Source: Caproicibacter sp046707225 (GTDB lineage Bacteria > Bacillota > Clostridia > Oscillospirales > Acutalibacteraceae). From it: a stretch of 64,000 nucleotides of DNA. Where the stretch lies: positions 102,406-166,405 of the forward strand of contig NZ_JBJKOP010000008.1 in the NCBI RefSeq assembly GCF_046707225.1, in the 5' to 3' direction. The position numbers and the translations under genes are program-made. This document shows, piece after piece, positions 39,794-48,874 of the stretch (within the stretch, counting starts at the first letter, position 1; every line of letters begins with the position of its first letter). The notes under the pieces were generated by a model that worked only from the letters and a program-made list of their open reading frames with translations, made no database searches and was not told the DNA's origin.

Positions 39794-42700
39794 ATGAAAA
39801 GAATTAAAAAATTGGGTTCTCTGCTGATGGCGCTTCTGATTCTTGTGAACCTCTTTAACGGCATGCCGGTTTTCGCTGCATCCGGAGATTTTACCATTGA
39901 CGGCAGCGGCGTACTTGTAAAATACACCGGAACAGACTTCGACGTCGTCATTCCGGACGGCGTTACCTCCATAGCGGCCAACGCATTTGCTTACAATCGC
40001 ACTTTGACTTCCGTAACACTGCCGGACAGCGTTACCACCATAGCGGCCGGCGCATTCCGGCAATGCAACAATCTGACCCGCGCCGCGCTCGGCAGTGGGC
40101 TGAAGAGCATCGGTGACAACGCCTTTACCGACTGTGCCTCCCTTTCGGACCTCACTTTTCCCCCGACGCTCACGGACTTTGGGCGGGAGGTATTCGACCG
40201 TACCAAATGGCTTCAGGATTACCCCTCTGAGCTCGTTGCCATAAACGGAGTTTTAGTCGCTTACAAGGGGACCGGAGGAGACGTTACCATCCCGGGCGAA
40301 ATACATACGATCGGCGCTTACACGTTTTCCAGCAACCTCAGTCTGACGCACGTCACTCTCTCCGAAGGGGTAACGGAAATCGGGAACAACGCATTTGAGC
40401 GCAACCCCAACCTCACCGGGGTTACTTTCCCGGAAAGCCTGACCAAAATCGATAGCAGCGCCTTTTCAGACTGCGGCCTGACCGCCGTTACGCTGCCGAA
40501 TCGCCTCACAAGTCTTGGGAGCCATGCTTTTGAGTACTGTGACGCCGTCGAAACCTTATCCATTCCCGCAAGTCTGAAGCAAATTCCAGAAAATGCTTTC
40601 AACGGCTGCTCCGCCCTGCAAACCGTGACGGTTCCCAAAGGGGTGGAAAGGCTAGGAAATTACGCGTTCGGAGCCTGTGCCGCCCTAAAAACGGTAACAC
40701 TGCCGGACAGCCTGCAAACCGTGGGCGAAAATGCGTTTTCCACCTGCGGCAGCCTGACGGAGATTACCCTCCCGAATTCGGTGACCACTCTGGGGCAAAA
40801 CGCTTTTCTCAAATGCTCCCAACTGAACAGCGTGACACTTTCTTCCGGGTTGACTTCCATCAATACCTGGACCTTTTTAAACTGTATCGCCCTGCATACG
40901 ATTGTGATCCCGAACGGTGTGAAGCGGCTGGAATCCTGCGCTTTTCAGAACAGCGGACTGGAGAGCATCACAATTCCGGCAAGCGTTACCTACATTGACG
41001 CCGACGCGTTTGACAGCGGATTGGCGCTTACTGTTTCCGGCTATGACAACACTGCGGCACAGTCCTTTTCCGCCGCGCGTAATCTCCGCTTCATTTCTCT
41101 CGGTCCGGTGCTGAACCCGGCGGCAAGCTTCAGCCTTGACACCACCGGAACCTATCATTTCGGCAGCGGAAGCACCTACTGCTACCTGGTACGAACAACC
41201 TCCGCGACGGTGCCGACCGCGTATTCCAGCGATCCGTCGGCAGTTTCCGTCAGCAATGCGCAGAAAACCGCCGGCGGCTATCTGTTCCGCATCACGCGGC
41301 TAAAGCAGGGAACCGCCGTCATCACAACGCGAATCGGCAGCGAAGGGGCTTCCTTTACGGCGGTGGCCGGTCCGTCGGTTCGTTTAGACACGACGATTCC
41401 ATTTGCGCTGAAAGAAGGCGCTTCCTATACTTTCAAGCTTACCGTGCTCGGCGCCAGCGCCGCCGCGCCGCGGTTTTCGGTGGAAAACGGCAGCGTTCTC
41501 AAAGCTCAGTACGTCGGAAAAAGCGGCCGTGACTACTTTTACAAAATTACGGCAATTGGCGGAACCGGCGATTCCTCGCGGATTTACGCATCCCTTCCCG
41601 GGGAAGAAAACGTTTCCTGCATCGTCACGGTCGCCCCTACAAACGAATTTGTCATTGACGGCAACGGGGTCCTAAAAAAGTACAAAGGTCTCAGCAACGC
41701 CGTTGTTGTACCGAAGGGCGTTACAGCCATCGGCAGCGAAGCGTTTGAAAGCACGGCGGTCACCAGCGTGGTGATCCCTTCCACAGTCACCCGGATTGAA
41801 GATCATGCTTTCGCTGACACCAAACTCCAGAGCATCACGATCCCGGACAGCGTAACCAGCATCGGCCCATTCTCCCTTTGCAGCGAGAGCCTGACCCAGG
41901 TGACGCTGCCCAAAAATATGACCGAGATTTCGGATTACGTGTTTTACCACTCCGGGGTCAAAAACCTTGTCATTCCGGAATCCGTCACGAAAATCGGCGC
42001 ACACGCGTTCGACGGCTGCACCGCGTTGACCGCCGTCACGCTGCCAAGCCACCTGACGTCTGTTGGGGACAATGCCTTCGCGGGCTCCGGGCTGACCGCG
42101 GTTTCTCTGCCGGGCACTGTAACTTCCCTGGGGAACGGCACGTTCAGCGGCTGCTCTAAACTCTCGCAGGCCGTTCTTCCGAATCAGCTCAAAGAAATCG
42201 GCAGCAAGATGTTCTTCGGCGACCCGATTACGGAAATCGTCATTCCGGACGGAGTGCGGAAAATCGGCGACGAAGCGTTCCACTCCACCCAAATAAAAAG
42301 CGTCGATCTTCCAGATAGTGTAACCGACCTTGGCGAGGGAGTGTTTTCCGATTGTAAATCCCTTTTCAAAGCGGTTCTGTCAAAGCAGCTCCGGGAAATC
42401 CCGGACAATGCCTTTTTCGGCGCGGCCCTGACTCAGATCTCGATTCCGGACGGCGTGGAGAAAATCGGCGTCGAAGCATGGAAGGGAAATATGCTTCAGA
42501 CGGTCTCTATACCGGACAGCGTGACGGAGCTGGGCGACAGCGCGTTCGATTCCTGTTCGAACCTGACCGAGGCGGTTCTGCCCAAACACCTCACCCGGAT
42601 TGGAAACGGGCTGTTTCAAAACACGAAGCTTGCCGCAGTAACCATCCCCGACGACGTTACGGAAATTGGTTTCAATGCGTTCAGCGGCACCCCGCTGACC

Positions 42701-44698
42701 AGTCTCACGGTGCCCGACTGTGTGACCAAGATCGGCGAACGGGCTTTCAGCGGCTGCTCCAAGCTGACCTCCGTAACGCTCGGCAGCGGACTGACCGATA
42801 TCGGGAACGGGGCCTTCCAGGGCTGCACCTCCCTGCCTGAAATTGTTCTGCCGGACGGCGTCACCAGCCTTGGCACGCAGGTTTTCCGAGGCTGCGCCAG
42901 CCTGACCTCCGCGGTGCTTCCTAAGCATCTGACGGAAATTCCGGATTTCACTTTCAACGGCACCAAGATTGCCGGCTGCACGGTTCCGGATGGCGTTGTG
43001 CGAATCGGGGCCTACGCCTTTTCTTGCAATTCGTTAAAGGAAATATCTCTGCCGGACAGTCTGGAAGAGATTGGTGATTATGCGTTTTTAGATGATCCTC
43101 TGACGGAGATTCATCTTCCGAAGAATCTGAAAAAAATTGGGGACAACGCATTTTTTGGTTCCGGTCTGAGTTCGGTAACCCTGCCGGGCAGTCTGCGCGA
43201 AATCGGCGATTACGCGTTCTACGCCTGCAGGGGGCTGAATTCCGTCACCTTCGAGCCCGGGGTTTCGGGGCTGGGCAGATTCCTCTTTGATCTTACCCCG
43301 TGGTACCAGAATCTTTCCGGAGATATGGTCATTGTAAACGATATTCTTCTGGTTTACCGCGGAAACGCTTCTTCCGTAACCGTTCCCACCGGAGTCACGC
43401 AAATCGCCTCGCAGGCCTTCAACTGCAACCGGTCACTTTCGCGGGTCACTCTGCCGAACGGGCTGACGGAAATCGGGAGGGAGGCCTTCAGCTCCTGCGA
43501 AAACCTCTCAAACATCAATTTTCCCTCCAGCCTGAAAAAGATCGGAGACAATGCCTTTGAGAGAACCGCTCTTTCGATTGTCCAGCTTCCCGAAGGTTTC
43601 ACAGACCTGGGGAACGGTGCGTTTACGTTCTGCGATTCGCTCAAAACGGTCTCGATTCCCTCCAGCCTTGAGCAGTTCGGGAACGGGGCGTTTGAAAACT
43701 GCAAGAATTTAACTGCGGTTTCGCTTGCAGACGGGATCAGAAGCATCGGCGATAGCGCGTTCGGTGTGTGTCATAAACTGGACGAAATCAATCTTCCGGA
43801 CAGCATTATGAAAATCGGCGGTTCTGCCTTCTTCGGCTGCGAGAGCCTGAAAAGCGTTCATGTCCCGAACCGACTGCCATGGATTGAGGATTCCACCTTT
43901 GCCGGCTGCCATTCTCTTTCCTCCGTAACGATTCCGGACACCGTGACCAGCATCGGTGAAATGGCGTTCAGCGAGTGCTATTCTTTGGGAACCATCACCA
44001 TTCCAAAAACCGTTGCCTCGATCGCCGACACCGCGTTCCTGGCTTCCTTTGTCCCGAATCCGGGTGAGTTCGGCCGCGGCCTTTTCATTCAGGGATACGA
44101 GGGCACCGCGGCCCAATATTATGCCAACAACAACGGACTCCCGTTCGTCACCCTCGGCGTTGTCGGTCATCCCCTAAAACATTTCACACTGGATACCACC
44201 GGGACTTATAATTTCGGTGACCGAAGCACCTACTGCTACATGGTGCGGACCGCCTCCCCCAACGAGCCGCTGGTGCGCTCCAGCGACCCGGACGTCGTAT
44301 CCGTGAAATTGGAAAAGAAGGTGTCCGGGGGATATATTTTCCGTATCAACCGTCTGGCACAGGGAACCGCCGCGATTACCACGACGGTCGACTACTTTGA
44401 AAGCCTTGCCTTCCTCGCAAAGGCGGGACCTTCGGTCCGGGCGGATACCACAATGCCGTTTTCACTGAAGCAGGGCGCAGGCTACACCTTCCGGATCACC
44501 GTGCTGACGGCGGGCGCCCCCAATCCGCAGTTTTCGGTAGGCAACGGCTCGGTATTTCAGACGCAGATGGTGAAACAGAACGGCAGGGATTATTACTTTA
44601 AAATTACAGCCATTGGAATCTCCGGGCAGGAGACCGGAATCTACACAAAAATGCCCGGAGAGGATGCGGTCCGGCACTGCATCGTGAAAATTGCTTAA
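39794..44698 (+). CDS. Giant secreted BspA-type leucine-rich-repeat protein
   Basis: 1634 residues with a signal peptide ending near P-V-F-A-A. Two LRR_5 arrays (about 30-430 and 620-1440) repeat a ~23-residue unit of the form I-P-D-S-V-T-x-I-G-x-x-A-F-x-x-C-x-x-L-T-x-V. Each array is followed by a related ~180-residue bacterial Ig-like module (F-x-L-D-T-T-G-T-Y-x-F-G and A-Q-Y-V-G-K-S-G / V-K-Q-N-G-R-D-Y). The whole protein therefore looks like a duplicated unit with the second array expanded. BspA-like proteins bind host proteins or other cells. No LPXTG or S-layer anchor is seen. Confidence 0.92.
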   Translation: MKRIKKLGSLLMALLILVNLFNGMPVFAASGDFTIDGSGVLVKYTGTDFDVVIPDGVTSIAANAFAYNRTLTSVTLPDSVTTIAAGAFRQCNNLTRAALGSGLKSIGDNAFTDCASLSDLTFPPTLTDFGREVFDRTKWLQDYPSELVAINGVLVAYKGTGGDVTIPGEIHTIGAYTFSSNLSLTHVTLSEGVTEIGNNAFERNPNLTGVTFPESLTKIDSSAFSDCGLTAVTLPNRLTSLGSHAFEYCDAVETLSIPASLKQIPENAFNGCSALQTVTVPKGVERLGNYAFGACAALKTVTLPDSLQTVGENAFSTCGSLTEITLPNSVTTLGQNAFLKCSQLNSVTLSSGLTSINTWTFLNCIALHTIVIPNGVKRLESCAFQNSGLESITIPASVTYIDADAFDSGLALTVSGYDNTAAQSFSAARNLRFISLGPVLNPAASFSLDTTGTYHFGSGSTYCYLVRTTSATVPTAYSSDPSAVSVSNAQKTAGGYLFRITRLKQGTAVITTRIGSEGASFTAVAGPSVRLDTTIPFALKEGASYTFKLTVLGASAAAPRFSVENGSVLKAQYVGKSGRDYFYKITAIGGTGDSSRIYASLPGEENVSCIVTVAPTNEFVIDGNGVLKKYKGLSNAVVVPKGVTAIGSEAFESTAVTSVVIPSTVTRIEDHAFADTKLQSITIPDSVTSIGPFSLCSESLTQVTLPKNMTEISDYVFYHSGVKNLVIPESVTKIGAHAFDGCTALTAVTLPSHLTSVGDNAFAGSGLTAVSLPGTVTSLGNGTFSGCSKLSQAVLPNQLKEIGSKMFFGDPITEIVIPDGVRKIGDEAFHSTQIKSVDLPDSVTDLGEGVFSDCKSLFKAVLSKQLREIPDNAFFGAALTQISIPDGVEKIGVEAWKGNMLQTVSIPDSVTELGDSAFDSCSNLTEAVLPKHLTRIGNGLFQNTKLAAVTIPDDVTEIGFNAFSGTPLTSLTVPDCVTKIGERAFSGCSKLTSVTLGSGLTDIGNGAFQGCTSLPEIVLPDGVTSLGTQVFRGCASLTSAVLPKHLTEIPDFTFNGTKIAGCTVPDGVVRIGAYAFSCNSLKEISLPDSLEEIGDYAFLDDPLTEIHLPKNLKKIGDNAFFGSGLSSVTLPGSLREIGDYAFYACRGLNSVTFEPGVSGLGRFLFDLTPWYQNLSGDMVIVNDILLVYRGNASSVTVPTGVTQIASQAFNCNRSLSRVTLPNGLTEIGREAFSSCENLSNINFPSSLKKIGDNAFERTALSIVQLPEGFTDLGNGAFTFCDSLKTVSIPSSLEQFGNGAFENCKNLTAVSLADGIRSIGDSAFGVCHKLDEINLPDSIMKIGGSAFFGCESLKSVHVPNRLPWIEDSTFAGCHSLSSVTIPDTVTSIGEMAFSECYSLGTITIPKTVASIADTAFLASFVPNPGEFGRGLFIQGYEGTAAQYYANNNGLPFVTLGVVGHPLKHFTLDTTGTYNFGDRSTYCYMVRTASPNEPLVRSSDPDVVSVKLEKKVSGGYIFRINRLAQGTAAITTTVDYFESLAFLAKAGPSVRADTTMPFSLKQGAGYTFRITVLTAGAPNPQFSVGNGSVFQTQMVKQNGRDYYFKITAIGISGQETGIYTKMPGEDAVRHCIVKIA

Positions 44699-45045
44699 AA
44701 TTTGAGACGGTGAAGCCGGACATTTTCCGGAAAGTAAATCACGCGGTACCTGAATGGCAAAAGGATGTCGATTATCCACTCGACATCCTGATTGCTTGTT
44801 TCGGACGGGAAAACCACCGCAGTCAGAAGACGGGTTTTCCTCCAAGAAAGCCGCCGAAAGGCAAAAGGCGCCGGTCACGGCGCCTTCTGCGGACGCACGG
44901 TATTTTTCGGTCGAATCGGGGCCGGAAGATACCGTGCGTTTGGCCGGAAGGACAACCTCAAGGACCTTGAATGGATTCATATGGAACACATCGCGGAACG
45001 GCCAGTTCCACGCGGCGGCCGGGGCTATCTATTTTGTTTCCTGTG
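44699..45045. other. Intergenic region with two hairpins, no gene seen
   Basis: AGGATGTCGA-ttatccac-TCGACATCCT at 44762-44789 and AAGGCGCCG-gtca-CGGCGCCTT at 44865-44886 are perfect hairpins that could end the LRR-protein transcript; neither has a long U run. I find no convincing coding frame here. Confidence 0.5.
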
Positions 45046-45054
45046 TGCTATAAT
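45046..45054 (+). promoter_or_regulatory. Extended -10 promoter of the GNAT gene
   Basis: TGCTATAAT, an extended -10 with consensus hexamer; no good -35 box is visible. Confidence 0.55.
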
Positions 45055-45090
45055 GACGGAGAAATATCAGGGAAAAAGGAGGCGCTTCTC

Positions 45091-45585
45091 GTGGCGGTGG
45101 AAACGGAAAGATTGATTTTAATTCCTTTATCGGCGCGCCGGTTAAGGCTTTGGCTGGAGGATTTATCCGCGCTGGAAAAAGAACTTGGCTGTGTTTATGA
45201 TGCTGAACCGCTGAAGGATCATCTTTATGAGATTGTGAAAGGGCAGCTGCCGATTACCGAACAAGACGAACCGAATTATCCCTATCACAGCTTTTGGCTT
45301 CTTGTCCGCAGGGAAGACCGCGTTGTGGTAGGTTCCGCCGATTTTAAAGCGCCCCCCGATCAAAATGGGGAAGTGGAAATCGGGTACGGGTTGGGAAACA
45401 AATACGAACACCACGGCTATATGACGGAAGCGGTTCAGGCGATGTGCGAATGGGCTTTCAAACAGGAAGCGGTAAAGCATGTAACGGCTGAGACGGAAAT
45501 CGGCAACCTTCCGTCCCAAAAAGTCCTGACCCGCTGTGGATTCAAACTGATTAAGCAGGGTGATACTTACTGGTGGAAACGGTAA
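45091..45585 (+). CDS. GNAT-family N-acetyltransferase
   Basis: 164 residues from the GTG at 45091, eight bases after AAAGGAGG; longer starts are not supported. The pattern E-T-E-R-L-I-L-I-P-L at the start, then G-E-V-E-I-G-Y-G-L-G-N-K-Y-E-H-H-G-Y-M-T-E-A with the acetyl-CoA loop, and N-L-P-S-Q-K-V-L-T-R-C-G-F, places it in the RimJ/RimL-like Acetyltransf_3 group. Substrate (protein N-terminus or small amine) is unknown. The PHP-domain gene follows after 30 bp, probably in one operon. Confidence 0.88.
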   Translation: MAVETERLILIPLSARRLRLWLEDLSALEKELGCVYDAEPLKDHLYEIVKGQLPITEQDEPNYPYHSFWLLVRREDRVVVGSADFKAPPDQNGEVEIGYGLGNKYEHHGYMTEAVQAMCEWAFKQEAVKHVTAETEIGNLPSQKVLTRCGFKLIKQGDTYWWKR

Positions 45586-45615
45586 ATACGGCGATTGTAT
45601 TTAGGAGGATGAGCA

Positions 45616-46500
45616 ATGAAAGAAGCATTTTGTACGGACGGCAACTGGTACAAAGGAAATTTACATATGCATACGCTTCGTTCCGACGGGCACCTTTCTC
45701 CGGAGCAGGCCGTGAAACGCTATCAAAAGGCCGGGTATGATTTTGCCGCCCTGACGGATCACTGGATTCAAAACGAATGTGAAACGACGAAACGCTTTCT
45801 GCTTTTAAACGGGTGCGAATGGGATACGGGAGATATGGTAACAACGCCGGTGTTTCATATTGTCGGAGTGGGAATGGACTCTAAAGTTTCTTTGGAACGG
45901 TCGCTTCCGCCGCAGAAAATCATTGATGCGATCAATGCGGCGAACGGAATCGCGATTCTTGCGCACCCCGCGTGGTCGGTTACCAATCCCGCGGACTGCC
46001 TTGGCCTGACCGGTCTTGGCGGAGTGGAAATCTACAATTCCGTCTCCGGCCTGCCATGGAACGGCGAACGCGCGGACTCCGGCGTTTATATCGACATCTG
46101 GGCTTCCATGGGGAAGTTCTTTCCCTGCATGGCCGCGGACGACAGCCATTTTTATCAGGGCGAGGAAACCCGTTCCTACATTATGGTGAACGCGCGGGAG
46201 CTCACGCCGGATTCCATAAAAAGCTCCATCAGAAACGGAAACTTCTATGCTAGCCAGGGCCCGGAGTTTCATTCCTTAAGATTCAGCGGCGACACGGTGA
46301 GCGTCGAATCCTCCCGTGTGGATACAATCATCTTTAACAGCAATACCGTATGGTGTCAGGACAGGGTCTTTACCGGGGGCGTAACCGGCGCGGCCTACCG
46401 GATGAAACCCACCGACAAATACGTGCGCGTCATCCTGATCGATTCACAGGGCAGAAAAGCCTGGTCTTCCCCGATTCCGGTCAACGGAGAAGCTCATTGA
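45616..46500 (+). CDS. PHP-domain metal-dependent phosphoesterase (CehA/McbA-like)
   Basis: 294 residues, ATG behind AGGAGG. PHP metal motifs are visible: G-N-L-H-M-H-T-L-R-S-D-G-H at the N terminus, A-L-T-D-H-W, I-L-A-H-P-A-W and A-A-D-D-S-H. PHP proteins hydrolyse phosphate or carbamate esters with a trinuclear metal site. The C-terminal part is a beta domain seen in CehA-like members. The last seven bases overlap tail-to-tail with the convergent metallophosphoesterase gene. Confidence 0.88.
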   Translation: MKEAFCTDGNWYKGNLHMHTLRSDGHLSPEQAVKRYQKAGYDFAALTDHWIQNECETTKRFLLLNGCEWDTGDMVTTPVFHIVGVGMDSKVSLERSLPPQKIIDAINAANGIAILAHPAWSVTNPADCLGLTGLGGVEIYNSVSGLPWNGERADSGVYIDIWASMGKFFPCMAADDSHFYQGEETRSYIMVNARELTPDSIKSSIRNGNFYASQGPEFHSLRFSGDTVSVESSRVDTIIFNSNTVWCQDRVFTGGVTGAAYRMKPTDKYVRVILIDSQGRKAWSSPIPVNGEAH

Positions 46501-47387
46501 TTCCGGATTTTTCTCGGCGCGGCGATCAATTCCCGGTCGACAAACACGGACCCGTCGTCCTTGGTTTTCAGCCCCCATTTCATCAGTGAAATTTCAGAGT
46601 GAACGATTTCGATGCAGGTAATGCAGTCCGGATGGATACAGCTGCCCGTGTTGAAGTAGGGAACCTCGTCCTCATCCGGGCAGGTCGGCCTGTGGGTGTG
46701 GCCCGCAATTACAATCTGATGACGGTCGGCGGCCCAGTCGATGATCTTCCTCTCCACTTTCTTTTTCTTGTCATAATTTTTCGCGGCGCTGGTTGGGTCC
46801 TTTAAACCGAAGAATTCGAGACGTCTCCAAACATATCGGGAAAGAAATCTCCCGACTCGCCAAAAGATGTCGCTGACGATGTCGCCCTGATGACCGTGGA
46901 CCAGAAACAGCTTTACCTGGTTGTCGATGTCCTTTAAAATCAGGCCCTCGTGAATTTCAGCATTTTCAAAAAGGCCTTCAAAGGTGTCCGTGTTCGTGTT
47001 GTAGTATCGGTCCAGATTGTTTTTGCGAAAGGCAGGATACCTTTTCACAATATCGTGGTTTCCGTAAATCATGTAGTACCGGTTTTCGGAGTAGAACTGA
47101 TGCAGCAGTTCAAAAATATCCGCGTAGATCGTACAGATGCCGGAAAAATGACGGTTTTTCCACAATTCGTCGCTGTCCCCAAGATCAATATAGGTAAAAC
47201 CGTTCCGGTAATAATATTTGATCGCGCAGTAGTAAAGGCTCTGGTTGTGGCTGAAGTCGTCAACCCAGCTTCCGTCGCCGCGATGGCAGTCGCTGATCAG
47301 AACGATTTTTGAAGTCCGGTCAAACGGCAGCTCCGTCGCTTTTTGATATACTTCCGTTAATCGGTGATAAGTTGAAAAAGATGACAT
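46494..47387 (-). CDS. Metallophosphoesterase (large calcineurin-like)
   Basis: 297 residues from the ATG at 47387, seven bases after AAGGAA; an ATG two codons earlier touches that site. Metal-site motifs: L-I-S-D-C-H-R-G-D (D-x-H), L-G-D-S-D-E-L-W (GD), Y-G-N-H-D (GNHD), L-V-H-G-H-Q-G-D and A-G-H-T-H-R-P. The arrangement resembles LpxH-type enzymes, but lipid A is not expected in this organism, so the substrate is probably another phosphodiester. Single gene. Confidence 0.88.
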   Translation of the reverse strand: MSSFSTYHRLTEVYQKATELPFDRTSKIVLISDCHRGDGSWVDDFSHNQSLYYCAIKYYYRNGFTYIDLGDSDELWKNRHFSGICTIYADIFELLHQFYSENRYYMIYGNHDIVKRYPAFRKNNLDRYYNTNTDTFEGLFENAEIHEGLILKDIDNQVKLFLVHGHQGDIVSDIFWRVGRFLSRYVWRRLEFFGLKDPTSAAKNYDKKKKVERKIIDWAADRHQIVIAGHTHRPTCPDEDEVPYFNTGSCIHPDCITCIEIVHSEISLMKWGLKTKDDGSVFVDRELIAAPRKIRNQ

Positions 47388-47506
47388 TCCCATTTCCTTA
47401 TATGAAATATTTTAAATGGATTGATTCCTTTCTTTTTATGGTATCCTAATTTCAGAAAATTTTGCGCGCATCCCCACGAAACTTACAGAATCAGGAGGAA
47501 ACAGGA

Positions 47507-47869
47507 ATGGCTTTTTGCTGGACTTCACTGCATGTAAAGGATTTAGAGGAATCTTTGAAATTTTATCGGGAGATTGTCGGACTTCGGGAAAACAGGAGGT
47601 TCGAGGCCGGGCCGGATACCGAGCTTGCCTTTTTGGGAGAGGGAGAAACAAAGGTCGAATTGATCTGCAACCGGGAGAATCGCGAAATCAACATGGGAGC
47701 GGATATTTCTCTGGGGTTTACGGTTCCGTCCGTTGATGAAATGATGAATTTTGTGAAAAGCAAAGGAATCAAGATTCAAAGCGGACCGTTTCAGCCGAAT
47801 CCTCATACCAGATTTTTCTTTGTCCTTGACCCGGACGGCTTGAAAATTCAGTTTGTGGAGAATTTGTAA
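47507..47869 (+). CDS. VOC-family (glyoxalase-like) protein
   Basis: 120 residues from the ATG at 47507 behind AGGAGG; an ATG-free upstream extension is not used. Two beta-alpha-beta-beta-beta units: T-S-L-H-V-K-D-L-E-E-S-L-K-F-Y and D-P-D-G-L-K-I-Q-F-V-E-N. Possible metal residues are the His in S-L-H-V, the Glu in K-V-E-L-I and the Glu in Q-F-V-E. Lactoylglutathione lyase or fosfomycin/bleomycin-type functions cannot be distinguished. Own terminator downstream. Confidence 0.88.
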   Translation: MAFCWTSLHVKDLEESLKFYREIVGLRENRRFEAGPDTELAFLGEGETKVELICNRENREINMGADISLGFTVPSVDEMMNFVKSKGIKIQSGPFQPNPHTRFFFVLDPDGLKIQFVENL

Positions 47870-47892
47870 AAGTTTTCAGGTTGAATAAGAAT

Positions 47893-47937
47893 AAAACGCA
47901 GCTGCTGATTTTGAATCAACAGCTGCGTTTTTATTTT
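47893..47937. terminator. Bidirectional terminator
   Basis: AAAACGCAGCTG ... CAGCTGCGTTTT with TTATTTT following and an inner TTGATTC-like pairing; between convergent VOC and sirtuin genes. Confidence 0.85.
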
Positions 47938-47963
47938 GTCCCGAAGCCATCGGCGGTGCACTT

Positions 47964-48725
47964 TTATGTGTGCAGGATGGGGGGCAGGGGTGAGCATTCA
48001 TTTTCAGGAATCCGAATTTTTTCCAGAACCTCCCCAATGCTGCCTTTCAGAGTGAGGTCGGCTTTCGCATCCATCGGGGTGGTCGTTTTGTTAATCAGCA
48101 CCAGACGATTGCCGCTGTAGTAGTCGATCAGTCCTGCGGCAGGGTAGACCGAGAGCGACGTTCCGCCGATGATCAGCATATCCGCGTTTTGAATGGCTTT
48201 TACCGCGCCGTAAATCGTGTCCTGGTTCAGCCCTTCCTCATACAGAACAACATCGGGCTTGATAACGCCTCCGCATTCGCAGATGGGAATCCCCGTGCTT
48301 TGCCGGATAAATTCCGCATCGTATTGTTTGTGGCACCGCTGACAGTAATTGCGGTGAACGGAACCGTGAAGCTCATAAACCGTTTTACTCCCGGCTTTTT
48401 GGTGCAGTCCGTCGATGTTCTGCGTTACCACGGCGGAAAGCCGCCCCGCCTGTTCCAACTGCGCCAGCTTTTTGTGCGCCGGATTTGGCTCCGCTACCAG
48501 ATAAAGCATTTTATTCCGGTAGAACTCAAAAAACTCCTTTGTGTGGGACCGGTAAAAACTGTGGCTCAGCATGACTTCGGGCGGATACGAATAGTGCTGA
48601 TTGTATAATCCGTCCACACTTCGAAAATCGGGAATACCGCTTTCCGTGGAAACACCCGCGCCGCCGAAAAAAACAATGCGGCTGCTTTCGTCGATCATCC
48701 GCTGAAACTTTTCCGTGTCTGTCAT
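47964..48725 (-). CDS. NAD-dependent protein deacylase (Sir2 family)
   Basis: 253 residues. NAD-binding G-A-G-V-S-T-E-S-G-I-P-D-F-R-S, T-Q-N-I-D-G-L-H and catalytic His in E-L-H-G-S-V, structural zinc from C-x-x-C (Y-C-Q-R-C) and C-E-C-G-G, followed by K-P-D-V-V-L-Y-E-E. These residues place it with class U/III bacterial sirtuins that remove acetyl or longer acyl groups from lysines. Strong GGGGAGGG ribosome site. Monocistronic. Confidence 0.96.
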   Translation of the reverse strand: MTDTEKFQRMIDESSRIVFFGGAGVSTESGIPDFRSVDGLYNQHYSYPPEVMLSHSFYRSHTKEFFEFYRNKMLYLVAEPNPAHKKLAQLEQAGRLSAVVTQNIDGLHQKAGSKTVYELHGSVHRNYCQRCHKQYDAEFIRQSTGIPICECGGVIKPDVVLYEEGLNQDTIYGAVKAIQNADMLIIGGTSLSVYPAAGLIDYYSGNRLVLINKTTTPMDAKADLTLKGSIGEVLEKIRIPENECSPLPPILHT

Positions 48726-48831
48726 AAACCGTCCCTCCCCATAAATAGCCCGCGCTTTTCTTTTATCTTAGCCTCAAATCAGAAAAAATGCAAGAATTCG
48801 CGGCAAGAAAAAAGCATCAAAGGTTCGGCAA

Positions 48832-48855
48832 AGCCCCCGGCGGCGGCCGGGGGCT
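48832..48855. terminator. GC-rich hairpin after the CAP-domain gene
   Basis: AGCCCCCGGC-ggcg-GCCGGGGGCT; minus strand continues with a later CTTTTTTC. Confidence 0.7.
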
Positions 48856-48874
48856 GAAAGTGTGACGGATTAGA

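Noticed and set aside
40660..42981. Possible CRISPR-like or DNA-level repeats in the 40-44 kb region
   Set aside because: The periodicity is the ~23-codon leucine-rich repeat of a continuous 1634-codon gene; there are no constant repeats with unique spacers.
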